A stretch of 7,419 nt of DNA, from assembly GCA_003545125.1 (NCBI GenBank), contig DQCI01000260.1:9400-16818 (forward strand), given 5' to 3'. This stretch comes from Paracoccaceae bacterium (GTDB taxonomy: Bacteria > Pseudomonadota > Alphaproteobacteria > Rhodobacterales > Rhodobacteraceae). Below are positions 6,641 to 7,419 of this stretch, piece by piece. Below the pieces are notes generated by a model. That model worked only from the letters and a program-made list of their open reading frames with translations. It ran no database searches and was not told where the DNA came from. Position 1 is the stretch's first letter; each line of letters opens with the position of its first letter. The position numbers and the translations under genes were made by a program.

Positions 6641-6669
6641 TTGCACGGGCTTGTTCCAGCCCTTATAGC
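6641..6669 (+). promoter_or_regulatory. Predicted sigma-70-type promoter of dapD
   Basis: TTGCAC (6641-6646) and TATAGC (6664-6669) are separated by an optimal 17 bp. They lie about 40 bp before the dapD start, giving a leader of roughly 35 nt. Confidence 0.6.
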
Positions 6670-6689
6670 GTTCGCGCAACAGGGTCTAA
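6662..6689 (-). promoter_or_regulatory. Possible promoter of the LOG-family gene, overlapping the dapD -10 box
   Basis: On the minus strand TTAGAC (6684-6689) and TATAAG (6662-6667) are 16 bp apart. The -10 hexamer shares the TATA bases with the divergent dapD promoter. The -35 match is weak. Confidence 0.35.
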
Positions 6690-6709
6690 ATCAAAATTGG
6701 GGAAAATCA

Positions 6710-7419
6710 ATGTCGAACGCCCAGCTTGAAGCCGCCATCGAAGCCGCCTGGGAGGCGCGCGACACCATCACCCCCGCCACCACGGGCGAAACCCGCGAGG
6801 CCATCGAAGACACGCTGGCGGCGCTCGACGCCGGCACGCTCAGGGTGGCCGAAAAGGACGACAGCGGCGATTGGCACGTGAACCAGTGGGCCAAGAAGGC
6901 GGTGCTGCTCGGTTTCCGGCTGAAGGACATGGAGATGCAGTCCGGCGGTCCGCAGGGCGGCAGCTGGTACGACAAGGTCGATTCGAAGTTTCACGGCTGG
7001 GGCGAAAACGAATGGGGTGCCGCGGGCTTTCGCGCCGTGCCGCATGCCATTGTCCGCAAATCGGCTTATATCGCGCCGGGCGTGGTCTTGATGCCCTCTT
7101 TCGTCAACCTCGGGGCTTACGTCGACGAGGGCACGATGGTCGATACCTGGGCCACCGTCGGCTCCTGTGCCCAGATCGGCAAACACGTCCACCTCTCGGG
7201 CGGTGTCGGTATCGGCGGTGTGTTGGAACCAATGCAGGCCGGCCCCACCATCATCGAAGACAATTGCTTCATTGGCGCGCGCTCCGAGGTGGTCGAGGGC
7301 TGCATCGTGCGCGAGGGCGCGGTGCTCGGCATGGGCGTGTTCATCGGCAAGTCGACCAAGATCATCGACCGCGAGACCGGCGAAGTGATGTACGGCGAGG
7401 TGCCGCCCTACTCGGTCGT
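6710..7419 (+). CDS. dapD: 2,3,4,5-tetrahydropyridine-2,6-dicarboxylate N-succinyltransferase DapD, 5' part
   Basis: DapD transfers a succinyl group from succinyl-CoA to tetrahydrodipicolinate in the succinylase branch of diaminopimelate/lysine synthesis, which also feeds peptidoglycan. The first 236 codons are present and the frame is open at the window end; the family is about 275 residues, so roughly 40 are missing. The N-terminal helical domain ([20 protein letters not shown] onwards) is followed by the conserved linker [20 protein letters not shown] and a left-handed beta-helix of hexapeptide repeats from about residue 110. Typical blocks are [40 protein letters not shown] and [20 protein letters not shown] (6699-6703) lies 6 nt before the ATG, and a good promoter lies upstream. 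The active protein is expected to be a cytoplasmic homotrimer. Confidence 0.97.
   Translation, partial: MSNAQLEAAIEAAWEARDTITPATTGETREAIEDTLAALDAGTLRVAEKDDSGDWHVNQWAKKAVLLGFRLKDMEMQSGGPQGGSWYDKVDSKFHGWGENEWGAAGFRAVPHAIVRKSAYIAPGVVLMPSFVNLGAYVDEGTMVDTWATVGSCAQIGKHVHLSGGVGIGGVLEPMQAGPTIIEDNCFIGARSEVVEGCIVREGAVLGMGVFIGKSTKIIDRETGEVMYGEVPPYSV

Noticed and set aside
5857..6729. Open frame of 290 codons on the plus strand opposite the LOG-family gene
   Set aside because: The minus strand carries the complete LOG signature motifs; the plus-strand frame has none and would run over the dapD start.

Overview
This window looks like chromosomal DNA of a GC-rich alphaproteobacterium, most likely of the Rhodobacteraceae/Roseobacter group. 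The evidence is the codon use, the kinds of proteins encoded (a DUF3035-type envelope protein, an IalB-family protein, a proteobacterial-type RlmN) and the gene neighbourhood. That placement is inferred from recognised protein families, not from a search.

Layout. (1) Positions 1-3166, plus strand: the 3' end of a DUF3035-like (BamF-like) lipoprotein gene, then two tightly coupled M16 (pitrilysin-type) peptidase genes. The first M16 protein has the zinc site. The second has lost it but keeps the R/Y substrate-binding pair, so the two look like the catalytic and non-catalytic halves of one periplasmic heterodimer. (2) 3167-3981: a non-coding leader with small inverted repeats, then a secreted IalB-family protein. 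(3) 4012-4043: a clear rho-independent terminator. (4) 4044-5440: a leader framed by a perfect 12-bp inverted repeat, then rlmN (23S rRNA A2503 / tRNA A37 methylation). (5) 5441-5772: a 332-bp non-coding gap between convergent genes, holding a near-perfect DnaA box, a striking 25-bp palindrome and a second imperfect palindrome. (6) 5773-6618, minus strand: a LOG-family phosphoribohydrolase-like protein. (7) 6619-6709: a compact divergent promoter region. (8) 6710-7419, plus strand: the 5' part of dapD (lysine/diaminopimelate biosynthesis), cut by the window end.

The genes do not form one pathway. Three encode envelope or exported proteins (DUF3035 protein, M16 pair, IalB), and the rest are housekeeping genes (ribosome modification, nucleotide metabolism, cell-wall/lysine precursor). 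There is no sign of mobile elements, CRISPR, phage or a defence system, and nothing I would call a new system. The points most worth a second look are small-scale: in-frame tandem duplications at both ends of the first M16 gene, the inverted-repeat-framed leader of rlmN, and the palindrome downstream of rlmN.
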